This document shows positions 55,097 to 63,631 of a DNA stretch of 64,000 nucleotides, piece by piece. The translations under genes and the position numbers were made by a program. Source of the DNA: Desulfosarcinaceae bacterium (GTDB taxonomy: Bacteria > Desulfobacterota > Desulfobacteria > Desulfobacterales > Desulfosarcinaceae); contig JASJCL010000008.1 of the NCBI GenBank assembly GCA_030066015.1, positions 1 to 64,000 on the forward strand, in the 5' to 3' direction. Below the pieces are notes generated by a model that saw nothing but the letters and a program-made list of their open reading frames with translations, was not told where the DNA came from and searched no databases. Numbering within the stretch: the first letter of the stretch is position 1; every line of letters begins with the position of its first letter.

Positions 55097-56529
55097 TGGT
55101 GAGATCTCTGAGGGCGGCGACGATGATGGATTCTGGCCGACAAATCGACAAATATCGGATCAAGCGCCCCCTCAGAAAGGGGGGCATGGCCTCCGTTTAT
55201 GTGGCCGAACACGAACTCCTCCAGAAGGTAATGGCCCTTAAGATCCTGCCGCCGGAGATGGGAAACGATCACGCCTATGTGGAGCGCTTCCTTCGGGAAG
55301 CGCGGGCGGCAGCGAGCTTGGACCACCCTCATATCATTCGAATCCACGATGTGGGCCGAAGCGATGGGCTCTATTATATCGCCATGGACCTTATCGAGGG
55401 TTCCACGCTGAAAGCGGTGATTCGAGAGGGCGCGCCGTTGCCCACCGAAGAGATTGTGCGCGTCAGCCAGCAGGTGCTGACAGCGCTCTCGGTGGCGCAT
55501 GCCAAACAGATCATCCATCGCGATCTCAAACCGCAGAACATCATGATCAACCGTCAGGGAGAGGTCGTGGTGATGGACTTCGGCATTGCCAAAGCGCTGG
55601 ACGACGTCGACCTGACCCGCACCGGCATGTTCATCGGAACGGCGCGCTACGCCAGCCCGGAGCAGGTGAAGGGGGCGCCCGTCGATCCCCGCAGCGACCT
55701 CTATTCCTGGGCATTGGTCATGTTCGAAATGGCCACCGGCCGACCACCGGAGCGCTTCAAAGCGCCCAAACCGGAGGAGTTGAGCGAGATTCCAACCGAA
55801 CTCCGCAATGTGATCGCCCAAGGCTTGGCCATCGCACCCGAGGAGCGGTTTGCGTCCGCGGCGTCGATGCTGGCCGCCCTCCCCGTTCCGGAAGCGCCGC
55901 AGACGCGCAACGCCACGGCGCCGCCCCTTCCCCCGGAAACGCTCACCGCACTGCAGATTCCGTCGGTTCAGGCCACGGTCGCCCTCCCGTCCACCACCGT
56001 CAAACCCTGGTATCTGCGCAAATTGGTCTTGGCCTCGATGGTCACTTTGGTCGTCCTGTCGGCGGCTGTCACGGGCTGGTGGCTGGCGGTGCTGAAACCG
56101 CAGCCCTCGCCGGCTTCCCAGGTCGATGAGCGGCCCGTGACACCGGTTACGATGGCCGCCAGTGACCTCAACGTCTGGGCAGACAAACCCACCTACCGGG
56201 TTGGCGAAAACCTGCGTCTCTACTATCGGAGCACGCGCGACGGATATCTTTTTCTATTTCACCAGAGCGCCGATGGCAGCATTCAGCAGATCTTTCCCTT
56301 GAGCAGCACCGATGACAATTTCATCACTGCCCAATTAACCTACACGATTCCAGATCCCAGCCACAACTTCGACTACCTCGCCTCGCCGCCAGTGGGTCAG
56401 GACCGCATCCTGGCCCATATGATTGCCGACCGCGACGAGGCCATCGCCTGGCAGGCCGAACAGGCCGACAAACCCGCCCCGCCTGCGGAAATGCTCACTG
56501 AGAAACTGGTGCTTACCATCGAAAAATAA
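55096..56529 (+). CDS. Membrane Ser/Thr protein kinase with DUF4384 domain
   Basis: A 477-aa (or 468-aa from ATG 55123) Hanks-type kinase. The kinase domain (about 20-280) has the invariant Lys in MALKIL, HRDLKPQN and DFGIAK, while the glycine loop reads LRKGGM with Arg in place of the first Gly. A membrane helix (about 312-335) leads to a DUF4384 domain (about 355-470), probably outside the cytoplasm. The start codon overlaps the caspase-gene stop, so the two products are made as a pair. It may sense an envelope signal through DUF4384 and phosphorylate FHA-linked partners; the targets are inferred. Confidence 0.93.
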   Translation: MVRSLRAATMMDSGRQIDKYRIKRPLRKGGMASVYVAEHELLQKVMALKILPPEMGNDHAYVERFLREARAAASLDHPHIIRIHDVGRSDGLYYIAMDLIEGSTLKAVIREGAPLPTEEIVRVSQQVLTALSVAHAKQIIHRDLKPQNIMINRQGEVVVMDFGIAKALDDVDLTRTGMFIGTARYASPEQVKGAPVDPRSDLYSWALVMFEMATGRPPERFKAPKPEELSEIPTELRNVIAQGLAIAPEERFASAASMLAALPVPEAPQTRNATAPPLPPETLTALQIPSVQATVALPSTTVKPWYLRKLVLASMVTLVVLSAAVTGWWLAVLKPQPSPASQVDERPVTPVTMAASDLNVWADKPTYRVGENLRLYYRSTRDGYLFLFHQSADGSIQQIFPLSSTDDNFITAQLTYTIPDPSHNFDYLASPPVGQDRILAHMIADRDEAIAWQAEQADKPAPPAEMLTEKLVLTIEK

Positions 56530-56580
56530 CCCCTGGGAGGTATGGCGAGACTGTCATCACCAATCCTGTGGGATTCATTG

Positions 56581-57825
56581 TTAGAATATCAGGGGTTTGA
56601 GGATTACCTTGACAGGCTGCGTGCGGGTGCCGTCGACCGTCAGGAGGGCGTCATAGGTGTAGTAGCCAGTTGCTTCCAATCGTAGGCGGTAGTCATCAGC
56701 GATGAGATGCAGGGTCAATGGCGTTCGGCCTTTGGGCTGGCCATTGATGATCACCAGCGCGCCGGGGGGCTCACTGCGGATACCGACCGCTGTCTCTACG
56801 ACGGTCGCCTCCTTGGAGAAGATCTCCCTGGAGACGGCTGACAGAACGCCCTTGTGTCGCATGACGGCCCAGGAGGCCATGCCGACGATCAGGCCCAGGC
56901 TTAAAAGCGCCAACACCACTAGCCAGTGCCGGGGCTTGTGCTGGGGCGGCGCGGTGATGCCCGTATGACCGGTGTAGAGAACCGTGAGACAGGTTCTCAA
57001 GACCGCCACCAGAGCGTCCCCGCTCTGGTGGCGGTCTTGGGGCTGTTTGGCCAGGCAGGTCATGATGGCTTCTGACAATTGGGGCAGCATGCGGGTGTTC
57101 ACCTCGTGGGGTGGCGGTGGTTCCGTCTCTCGAATGGCCGCGAATATCGCCGGGACCGAATCCCCACGGAAAGGGCGCTCCCCGGTAGCGGCCTCATAGA
57201 GAACCACGCCAAGGGAGAATAGGTCTGAGCGCGCATCGGCGGTGGCCCCGCTGAGCAGTTCGGGCGCCATGAAGGCCGGCGTGCCCATGATCTGTCCGGG
57301 GCGCGTCTCTTCGGAGACGTGTGCGTCCTCGATGCGGGCAATGCCGAAATCGGTGAGCTTCACCCGTCCGTCTGGCTGACAGATGATGTTGTGACTCTTG
57401 ATATCGCGGTGGACGATGCCCTCATTGTGCGCATAGGCCAGCGCTTGGGCCAGTTGAATACCCAATGAGATGACGGTCGCCGGCGCCAGAGGGCCGTCCG
57501 TCAGCTGTCGATGGAGGGTGTGGCCTTCGACATACTCTTCGGCCAGAAACACGGTGCCGTGGTCCTGGCCCACGTCGAAGACGGTCACGATATTGGGGTG
57601 GGAGAGGCGCCCGATGGCGTGGGCCTCCTTGAGCAGACGCTGGCGATGGCGCTCACTGGAGGTCCGACGGCGTCGGAGTACCTTGAGCGCCACGCGGCGG
57701 TCGATCTGGGGATCGTGGGCTTTGTAGACGACCCCCATGGCGCCCCGACCCAGTTCCATCTCTATCTGGTAGCGCCCATATCTGCGCGGCAGGGTCGCCG
57801 TGTCAGCGTCCATGTCGATCTCCAT
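56581..57825 (-). CDS. Membrane Ser/Thr protein kinase with PEGA domain
   Basis: A 414-aa Hanks-type kinase. The kinase domain (about 17-275) is complete: GRGAMG loop, VALKVL lysine, HRDIKSHN catalytic loop, DFGIAR and the APELLSG segment. A membrane helix (about 298-318) is followed by a PEGA domain (about 345-410; SEPPGALVIINGQPKGRTP) likely exposed outside the cytoplasm, where PEGA domains often contact surface or cell-wall structures. It converges with the other kinase gene, 51 nt apart. Confidence 0.93.
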   Translation of the reverse strand: MEIDMDADTATLPRRYGRYQIEMELGRGAMGVVYKAHDPQIDRRVALKVLRRRRTSSERHRQRLLKEAHAIGRLSHPNIVTVFDVGQDHGTVFLAEEYVEGHTLHRQLTDGPLAPATVISLGIQLAQALAYAHNEGIVHRDIKSHNIICQPDGRVKLTDFGIARIEDAHVSEETRPGQIMGTPAFMAPELLSGATADARSDLFSLGVVLYEAATGERPFRGDSVPAIFAAIRETEPPPPHEVNTRMLPQLSEAIMTCLAKQPQDRHQSGDALVAVLRTCLTVLYTGHTGITAPPQHKPRHWLVVLALLSLGLIVGMASWAVMRHKGVLSAVSREIFSKEATVVETAVGIRSEPPGALVIINGQPKGRTPLTLHLIADDYRLRLEATGYYTYDALLTVDGTRTQPVKVILKPLIF

Positions 57826-57934
57826 CCAAGGGCTGCGTCTGCGGCCGTTGCGAGACGCCGCTGTTCAAAGGCGGCCTTCAGCGGCGGCCTTCGGCCGGGC
57901 CCCGCATCCACCCCACCGGATCTCTCCGGGGATA

Positions 57935-58363
57935 TCAGGTGATTTTGGGCGCCAACACGGCGAGGGTCAGCCGCGAAACGCACACAGGTCTCTCGTCCGC
58001 GTCGACGATGCGGATGTCCCACACTTGGGTCGATCGCCCGATGTGCAACGGACGACCCGTTCCCACCACCACGCCTGTGCGGACACTGCGGAGATGATTG
58101 GCGTTGATCTCCAGCCCGACCACCTTGCTGCCGGGTGCGGCGGCCAAATGGGCCGCCATGCTGCCGATGGTCTCTGCCAATGCAATGGAGGCCCCTCCAT
58201 GCAGCAGTCCATAGGGCTGATGGGTGCGGTGGTCCACCGGCATGCTGGCCCTCAGATAATCCTCGCCAATCTCCATGATTTGGATTCCCAAGTGGGCTAC
58301 CAGGGTGTTTTCACAAAAGGCCTGGAGATCGGCTGGTGTTGCCTGCGCTTGCCATATGGTCAT
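57935..58363 (-). CDS. Hotdog-fold thioesterase (PaaI/YdiI/MenI-like)
   Basis: A 142-aa acyl-CoA thioesterase. ATG 58363 has AAGGAG 6 nt upstream. The motif HGGASIALAETIGS carries the catalytic Glu of the YdiI/MenI/PaaI group, and the strand order matches. It may hydrolyse 1,4-dihydroxy-2-naphthoyl-CoA (menaquinone pathway) or another aryl/acyl-CoA; no men gene is adjacent, so the substrate is open. Confidence 0.88.
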   Translation of the reverse strand: MTIWQAQATPADLQAFCENTLVAHLGIQIMEIGEDYLRASMPVDHRTHQPYGLLHGGASIALAETIGSMAAHLAAAPGSKVVGLEINANHLRSVRTGVVVGTGRPLHIGRSTQVWDIRIVDADERPVCVSRLTLAVLAPKIT

Positions 58364-58557
58364 CGACGCTCCTTGACTTCTTTGCAAACTGGATCGCTTA
58401 GCTGCGGTTACGTGGAGACAATCGGCGTGGTCGCCATGCCGTGGCAGGAATAAGGGGTACCATGGTCTTCGCGTCGCAGGTGGACCATAACAGATAATCC
58501 GGTTCAACGGTAGAACCGGTTCGCTGGTTAAAGTGATTCGGAGGAAAGGGTGGCAGC

Positions 58558-60003
58558 CTACTCAATTGAGAAGTGCAGTCGACGCAAAACCCGACCATCC
58601 AAAGTGGCGATATCCACGTGCCAGGGGCCCTTGTGCACTTGTCCCGCAAGGGTGTGAAAGCTCCAGGTGCGCCAGTGGCTTGAGCCGACTTTGAGGACCA
58701 CATTACTGACCATTCGGTCACCGTGGTAGTAAATGTGCCGCACCTTGGCCGGTGGTTGGTCTGTACTGAGGAGACTCCAAACGTAAATCTTGGGGGTGGA
58801 CCAAGCAAAGCGCTCACTCACCCCCACCGGCATGCGATCCGCCACCGCGGTGCAGACGCTGGCCTTGACGAGCCGAAAGGGGATCGCCGGCGGCGAAGAC
58901 GAAGCGTGCGCGGCACCGGGGGCCAACGTCCGCATGGCAATGGTACCATCCCCCCGTGCGGGGGTTGCTTCCCCTATCGACGGGGTGTCCGTCGCCTGGG
59001 GGGTAGACGGCTCGGCGAGAGGTGTTCGAAGCTGGGCTGCGTTGGCAGAAGCCATCTCTGATCGATCCGCTTGCCGTTCCGCTCTCGTGCGGCTGGTCGA
59101 CTTCGACCGCTGTGCCGCCGGTGCTGACGCAGCGGCAGCGGTTGTGGCAGCACGCTGGTGCGTTTCCATGGCGGGATCCGCAACAGCCCGCTCTTGCTCG
59201 GCGGATGAAATTGTCGGGGAGGGCGGCGGTTCGTCGGCGGTCGACGGACCATCGTGGGCGGCCGGCTGCCCCTCTGCAGATTCGTTTGGCGCGACCGCCG
59301 GCGGTGTTGAAGCGGCAGCACGCTTGCCGGATGGTGCGATGAGGGCCCGATCTGTCGACGCCATGCGATTGGGCGGCAGGCCGCCATCCGCGGGACCCTC
59401 GAAGAAGAGATGATAGGCGCCGAAACCGGCGAGGACCAGAACGCCGGCGCACGCCAGCGCCCCTGTGCCAAAGAGCAGGCCCTTGAAAAGATGGCCTTTG
59501 GCAGTGTCGGCCGTCCGGGCGGCAAGGGTTCTCAAGGCCACCAGCAATCGGTCGATGAGCGCCCTGCCCTTTGGGGCAGATCCAGCAGACAGGTGGCGAA
59601 GATTGCCGCGCTCCGGCAACACGCGACGCAACGAATTAAAGAGCTGCAGCCCCTTGGCGGCACCGGCCTGCAGCGTCGCGCTGCCATTCGATGCAGGCCT
59701 GTCGACCGATGGGGGTGTCTCGGCGGCAAGGTCGCCGGCCGGCTCCCCTTCCGCCAGAGCGCATTGGGTGGCCGTGCAGTATTGTGCATAGAGTGCCAAG
59801 GCACGGGCCTCATCGCCACACACCTGGCGGGCGTAGGCGGCGATGTAGCCTTTGGCGTAGGGGCCTGCGGGGAGCTGATCGTAGTTGTCTCCTTCGATGC
59901 AGACCAGGTATCGCTCCGAAATCTTGGTGAGGTCGGCCACCTCCTGCACGCTCAGTTGGCGCGCCTCACGTTCCGATTTTAAATATTCACCGACGCTCGT
60001 CAT
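58558..60003 (-). CDS. RodZ-like membrane protein with DUF2914 domain
   Basis: A 481-aa protein from ATG 60003. Residues about 4-70 form a RodZ-type helix-turn-helix (YLKSEREARQLSVQEVAD, then LPAGPYAKGYIAAYA), a membrane helix lies at about 175-201, a long Ala/Pro/Ser-rich linker follows (about 205-365), and a DUF2914 domain ends the protein (about 372-481). RodZ itself ends in DUF4115; here DUF2914 takes its place. RodZ-like proteins bind MreB in the cytoplasm. DUF2914 is probably extracytoplasmic and of unknown function. Upstream frame extension to 60141 is not supported. Confidence 0.85.
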   Translation of the reverse strand: MTSVGEYLKSEREARQLSVQEVADLTKISERYLVCIEGDNYDQLPAGPYAKGYIAAYARQVCGDEARALALYAQYCTATQCALAEGEPAGDLAAETPPSVDRPASNGSATLQAGAAKGLQLFNSLRRVLPERGNLRHLSAGSAPKGRALIDRLLVALRTLAARTADTAKGHLFKGLLFGTGALACAGVLVLAGFGAYHLFFEGPADGGLPPNRMASTDRALIAPSGKRAAASTPPAVAPNESAEGQPAAHDGPSTADEPPPSPTISSAEQERAVADPAMETHQRAATTAAAASAPAAQRSKSTSRTRAERQADRSEMASANAAQLRTPLAEPSTPQATDTPSIGEATPARGDGTIAMRTLAPGAAHASSSPPAIPFRLVKASVCTAVADRMPVGVSERFAWSTPKIYVWSLLSTDQPPAKVRHIYYHGDRMVSNVVLKVGSSHWRTWSFHTLAGQVHKGPWHVDIATLDGRVLRRLHFSIE

Positions 60004-60776
60004 GGATCTCTGCCTGGCGGTTGACCGCCTATTTTCGTTGGGTGCCGCTTTCCGCATTAATTTAGGAAAGCACCAAGTTCTTGTAAAGGACAAAACCAAC
60101 TGGATCCTTACGTCCGACACCGCCGTCGTATCGGATAGCAAAACGCATGCCGTTTCTCTGTTTTCATCCTTCCGCCGAGTTGAATCCCTTTAATGCCGCT
60201 AGCCTGTCTGATGGGCAGCAGCTGGTGCATGAATTTCTTAATACGGTTTTATACACAAAATCAGACGATTAAAATGTCCTAATAAAACCATCAATTCAAT
60301 TTTATGCGTTCATGCGCCAACATCCATCCCACCCAGGGAGGCAAGGCCGTATCAATGATGCTGGTACGATTGGCGTCTCGAACGGCACTACCGTGGGACC
60401 CTCGCCAGTAGGGCCCCTCCCCTCTTTTTAAGGCGTATCTCGGGGTCCCACCCGATCCAAAATCCGGCCCTATCAAGATGAAAATGGGGGCATCCCCCGA
60501 TTGTTTGATTGGACCCGACCCAATAACCTGGCAAGCAGATAAAAGTCGGCGTGCAAACCCCGCAGTGTGACCGAAGCCAGGGGAGGGGTCGCCCCCCTAT
60601 CACGGCGGGTGCCACGCGCGCGCGATCCGCAAGCGGCTGCGGACAGCGGCGCTCGCCCCGCATCACGAGCACTGCACCACCCATCAGCAAAGGGACAAAG
60701 GAGGTGATACAGCGATATTCGTTCAGGCCCGCAGGCCGTGGGTTCACGCAACGCGTTCACTAAGAGGAGGAAAAGC
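60004..60776. other. Long intergenic region before the multicopper oxidase gene
   Basis: About 770 nt without a supported gene. It holds a 9-bp inverted repeat (GTGGGACCC at 60393-60401 with GGGTCCCAC at 60443-60451) and a short GGGGG/CCCCC hairpin near 60486-60497. Neither forms a clear terminator or riboswitch. Short frames on both strands lack ribosome sites. The promoter of the oxidase gene must lie here, but no good consensus was found. Confidence 0.5.
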
Positions 60777-61871
60777 ATGAGATTGATGAAGATAGGGTTG
60801 GTTGTGCTCTTGGGCATGCTTGTGGTGTTGTCGAGCGCCACCGGTTCGGTCGCCAAGGTGCGGGAGTATTGGATAGCGGCGGAAGTAAGGGATTGGTCCT
60901 ATGCGCCCTCCGGCAAAAACCTGATCTTTGGAGAGAATTTCTTGCCGCACCCCTGGGACTGCTCGGAGCCGCCCTTCGACGGCAATCGCGGCAAATGCAG
61001 ACTGACCATCCCCAAGGTTCGCTACATCGAGTATACGGAGGGATTCAAGGAGGAGGTGAAGCAACCGAATTGGCTCGGGGTGCTGGGCCCCATCATCCGG
61101 GCCGAGGTCGGCGACGAGGTGGTTGTCCATTTCGAGAACCGTACCCGCGGTTCCCTGGGGTTTGACTATGGCATCCACCCCCACGGCTTCCGGTATGACA
61201 AAGCCAGTGAGGGTGCCGTCTATTTCGGGGTCAATAACCGCAAGGTGAAGCCCGGTGCCGGCGCTCAGATCGGCCCAGGCGGGTCCTTTACCTATCACTG
61301 GTTCGCCGACGAGGACAGTTCGCCGGGCAGTATGGACCCGAGTTCGTTGGTGTGGTGGTACCACAGCCATGTGGATGAGCCCTTCGAGACCAATCTGGGC
61401 CTCCTGGGTCCCATCGTCATCGTTAAAAAGGGCTGGGCCAAGGAGGTCGAATGGCCCAAGGGATCCGGCCTGATGCGTCCCGTTCCCAAGGATGTGGATC
61501 GCGAATTCGTGACCTGCTATTTCATCTTTGACGAAGCCGGCGGTGAGGAAGCCGGTTTGATGCACGCCATCAACGGGTACGTGTTCGGCAACCTGCGCGG
61601 CCTCAAGATGCGCGAAGGTGAACGCGTGCGCTGGTACACCATGGGGATGGGCAACGAAGTGGATCTGCACACCGCCCACTGGCATGGCAAGGTGGTGGAG
61701 TTCGGCAACAAGTTCTTCAATACCAAAACCGACGTGGTCGAGCTATTGCCTGGAAGTATGAAAACCGTTACCATGACGGCCGACAACGCCGGCGAATGGA
61801 TCATGCATTGCCACGTGGCGGATCATATTGATGCCGGTATGCTGACCACCTTTCTCATTCGAAAAAGGTAA
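60777..61871 (+). CDS. Secreted two-domain multicopper oxidase
   Basis: A 364-aa protein from ATG 60777 with AGGAGG upstream and a signal peptide (about 1-27). All copper-site motifs are present: HPHGF, WYHSHV, HTAHWHG and HCHVADHIDAGM. Two cupredoxin domains (about 30-220 and 225-362) make it a short form compared with three-domain laccases. The N-terminal part resembles hephaestin/ceruloplasmin-like enzymes (WLGVLGPIIRAEVGD). It probably oxidises metal ions or phenolic compounds in the periplasm. Two-domain enzymes usually work as trimers; oligomer state here is inference. Confidence 0.92.
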   Translation: MRLMKIGLVVLLGMLVVLSSATGSVAKVREYWIAAEVRDWSYAPSGKNLIFGENFLPHPWDCSEPPFDGNRGKCRLTIPKVRYIEYTEGFKEEVKQPNWLGVLGPIIRAEVGDEVVVHFENRTRGSLGFDYGIHPHGFRYDKASEGAVYFGVNNRKVKPGAGAQIGPGGSFTYHWFADEDSSPGSMDPSSLVWWYHSHVDEPFETNLGLLGPIVIVKKGWAKEVEWPKGSGLMRPVPKDVDREFVTCYFIFDEAGGEEAGLMHAINGYVFGNLRGLKMREGERVRWYTMGMGNEVDLHTAHWHGKVVEFGNKFFNTKTDVVELLPGSMKTVTMTADNAGEWIMHCHVADHIDAGMLTTFLIRKR

Positions 61872-61908
61872 GCGCATCGTAGCGAAAGTCGCGCACACTC
61901 ACTGACCG

Positions 61909-61942
61909 AAGGCGCCAGTACACCTCTACTGGCGCCTTTTTT
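61909..61942 (+). terminator. Rho-independent terminator of the multicopper oxidase gene
   Basis: AAGGCGCCAGTA pairs with TACTGGCGCCTT around a 6-nt loop, and six T follow. It ends 19 nt before the next start codon, so the two genes have separate transcripts unless it leaks. Confidence 0.95.
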
Positions 61943-61960
61943 CCCAAAGGGCTATCCCCC

Positions 61961-63556
61961 ATGCAATTTATCGGGAAACTCCCTGGCACCATCCTCATTG
62001 GGCTACTGGCCTGTACCTTGCTGTCCCCTCTAGGGGCCACCATCCTCTTCTTACCTGGGACGGCACACGCCTCATCCCAAGCAAATAGTGCGGTGATCCC
62101 GCAGGACATCAGCCGCAAATTGGTCGTCACCAAGGTGAACGAACGATCTGTCCGGAAAAAACGCACCAAGCGGGTGCGCTACACGGTCACCGCAGACGTC
62201 ACCCTGACCAATGTCTCCGACGTCACCTTGGACGGTCCCCTCCAAACCATCGTCAACGTGGTCGGTGCCCGCTGCAAGGACAAGATCTGGACCCGTTCGT
62301 TTTCGAAGATCGTTCCCTTCGATTTGACGACCGATTATGGGGTTCAGCAAATGGCGCCCGGCGACGCCGTGACGGTGCAGCTCGATTTTGAAAAATATGT
62401 GAAGATCCGCATCGCCTATGAGGTCGTATCCTACGGTGTGCCGCAAGCCAATCGATCGACGCCCGTCAGCCGAACGGCATCCGCCCCTGTCCCCCCAGAA
62501 CTTCACCGGCCCCAATTGAGTGGCGGCGACTTTCACACGCTCCTTCTAAAGCGCAACGGCAGCCTCTGGGCGTGGGGCGGAAACCATGCCGGACAACTGG
62601 GGGATGGCAGCCTCGCCCAAAAGCAGCGTCCGGTCCGCGTCGAGGAGGCGGCCGACTGGGTGGCGGTGGATGCCGGACTCGAACACACCCTAGCACTCAA
62701 AAGCGATGGATCCCTGTGGGCCTGGGGGTATAATCGCTTTGGCCAGCTGGGGGATGGGACGCTCATCCAACGCCACTATCCTACCAGGGTCGGCAAGGCG
62801 AGCGACTGGCGAACCATCTCTGCCGGCTCGGAGTTTTCCGTGGGCATCAAAACGAATGGCAGCTTATGGGGATGGGGCGCCAATGGTTTTGGCCAGCTCG
62901 GACGTCCCAACAGCCGCCATGAGCCGCACCCCGTTCGTATCGGCGATGCTTCAGATTGGCAGGCTGTGGCGGCGGGACAATTTCACACCATCGCCTTGAA
63001 GACCGATGGGTCGCTATGGAGTTGGGGAGACAATGACCATGGCCAATTGGGTGTCGGCTCGCGCGATGCCCGCATCGCCCCTACCCAGGTTGGCGCCGAC
63101 ACCGACTGGGTGCGTCTCACCACCTGCCGGAATCATAACTTCGCCTTCAAACGCGACGGCACTCTCTGGGCGTGGGGTGCAAATCCGCAGGGGCAGATCG
63201 GAAATGGCGATTACGACGATCTGTTATCGCCGGCGCCCGTGCACCGCGAAATGAATTTTAGAGAGGTGGCGCCCGGTCGACGGCACACCTTGGCCTTGGA
63301 CGCGGATGGTCGGCTATGGACCTGGGGCTATAACCTCTATGGGCAGGTCGGAGACGGGTCGCAGACCATCCGCCCGAAGCCGGTGAGCATCTCAGCCGCA
63401 CCGGGATGGTCCCAGATTGCGGCGGGTGACTCCCACTCCCTTGCGATAGCGGCCGACGGTAGGGTGATGGCCTGGGGAATCAATAAGGTGGGGCAATTGG
63501 GAGACGATAGCCTGAACTCCCGATTCGCGCCCGTGGCGGTGGGTTTTAGGGATTAA
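61961..63556 (+). CDS. Secreted RCC1-repeat beta-propeller protein
   Basis: A 531-aa protein with a signal peptide (about 1-38), an N-terminal beta domain (about 45-165, holding a cysteine and a basic KKRTKR run) and seven RCC1 repeats (about 180-530). Each repeat has the SLWAWGxNxxGQLGDG-type signature (variants at positions 3 and 7), enough for one closed seven-bladed propeller. Such proteins mediate protein contacts; bacterial secreted versions are mostly uncharacterised. The terminator just upstream separates it from the oxidase gene. Confidence 0.9.
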   Translation: MQFIGKLPGTILIGLLACTLLSPLGATILFLPGTAHASSQANSAVIPQDISRKLVVTKVNERSVRKKRTKRVRYTVTADVTLTNVSDVTLDGPLQTIVNVVGARCKDKIWTRSFSKIVPFDLTTDYGVQQMAPGDAVTVQLDFEKYVKIRIAYEVVSYGVPQANRSTPVSRTASAPVPPELHRPQLSGGDFHTLLLKRNGSLWAWGGNHAGQLGDGSLAQKQRPVRVEEAADWVAVDAGLEHTLALKSDGSLWAWGYNRFGQLGDGTLIQRHYPTRVGKASDWRTISAGSEFSVGIKTNGSLWGWGANGFGQLGRPNSRHEPHPVRIGDASDWQAVAAGQFHTIALKTDGSLWSWGDNDHGQLGVGSRDARIAPTQVGADTDWVRLTTCRNHNFAFKRDGTLWAWGANPQGQIGNGDYDDLLSPAPVHREMNFREVAPGRRHTLALDADGRLWTWGYNLYGQVGDGSQTIRPKPVSISAAPGWSQIAAGDSHSLAIAADGRVMAWGINKVGQLGDDSLNSRFAPVAVGFRD

Positions 63557-63631
63557 GGCATGCACGCCGGATATCGAACCGCGGCCACGTTAATGCGGCT
63601 TCACCGCCCCATCGGTGGACGGGGCATTGAC

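Noticed and set aside
60393-60451. Inverted repeat GTGGGACCC / GGGTCCCAC as terminator or mobile-element end
   Set aside because: A 41-nt loop, no T tract at the stem end and no transposase or target duplication nearby.
60004-60776. RNA gene (tRNA or riboswitch) in the long gap before the multicopper oxidase
   Set aside because: I looked for T-loop and known aptamer cores on both strands and saw none; the hairpins present are short and unsupported.
62520-63500. Tandem DNA repeat or CRISPR-like pattern in the RCC1 gene
   Set aside because: The periodicity is at protein level (RCC1 repeats); the DNA units differ and there are no equal-length spacers.
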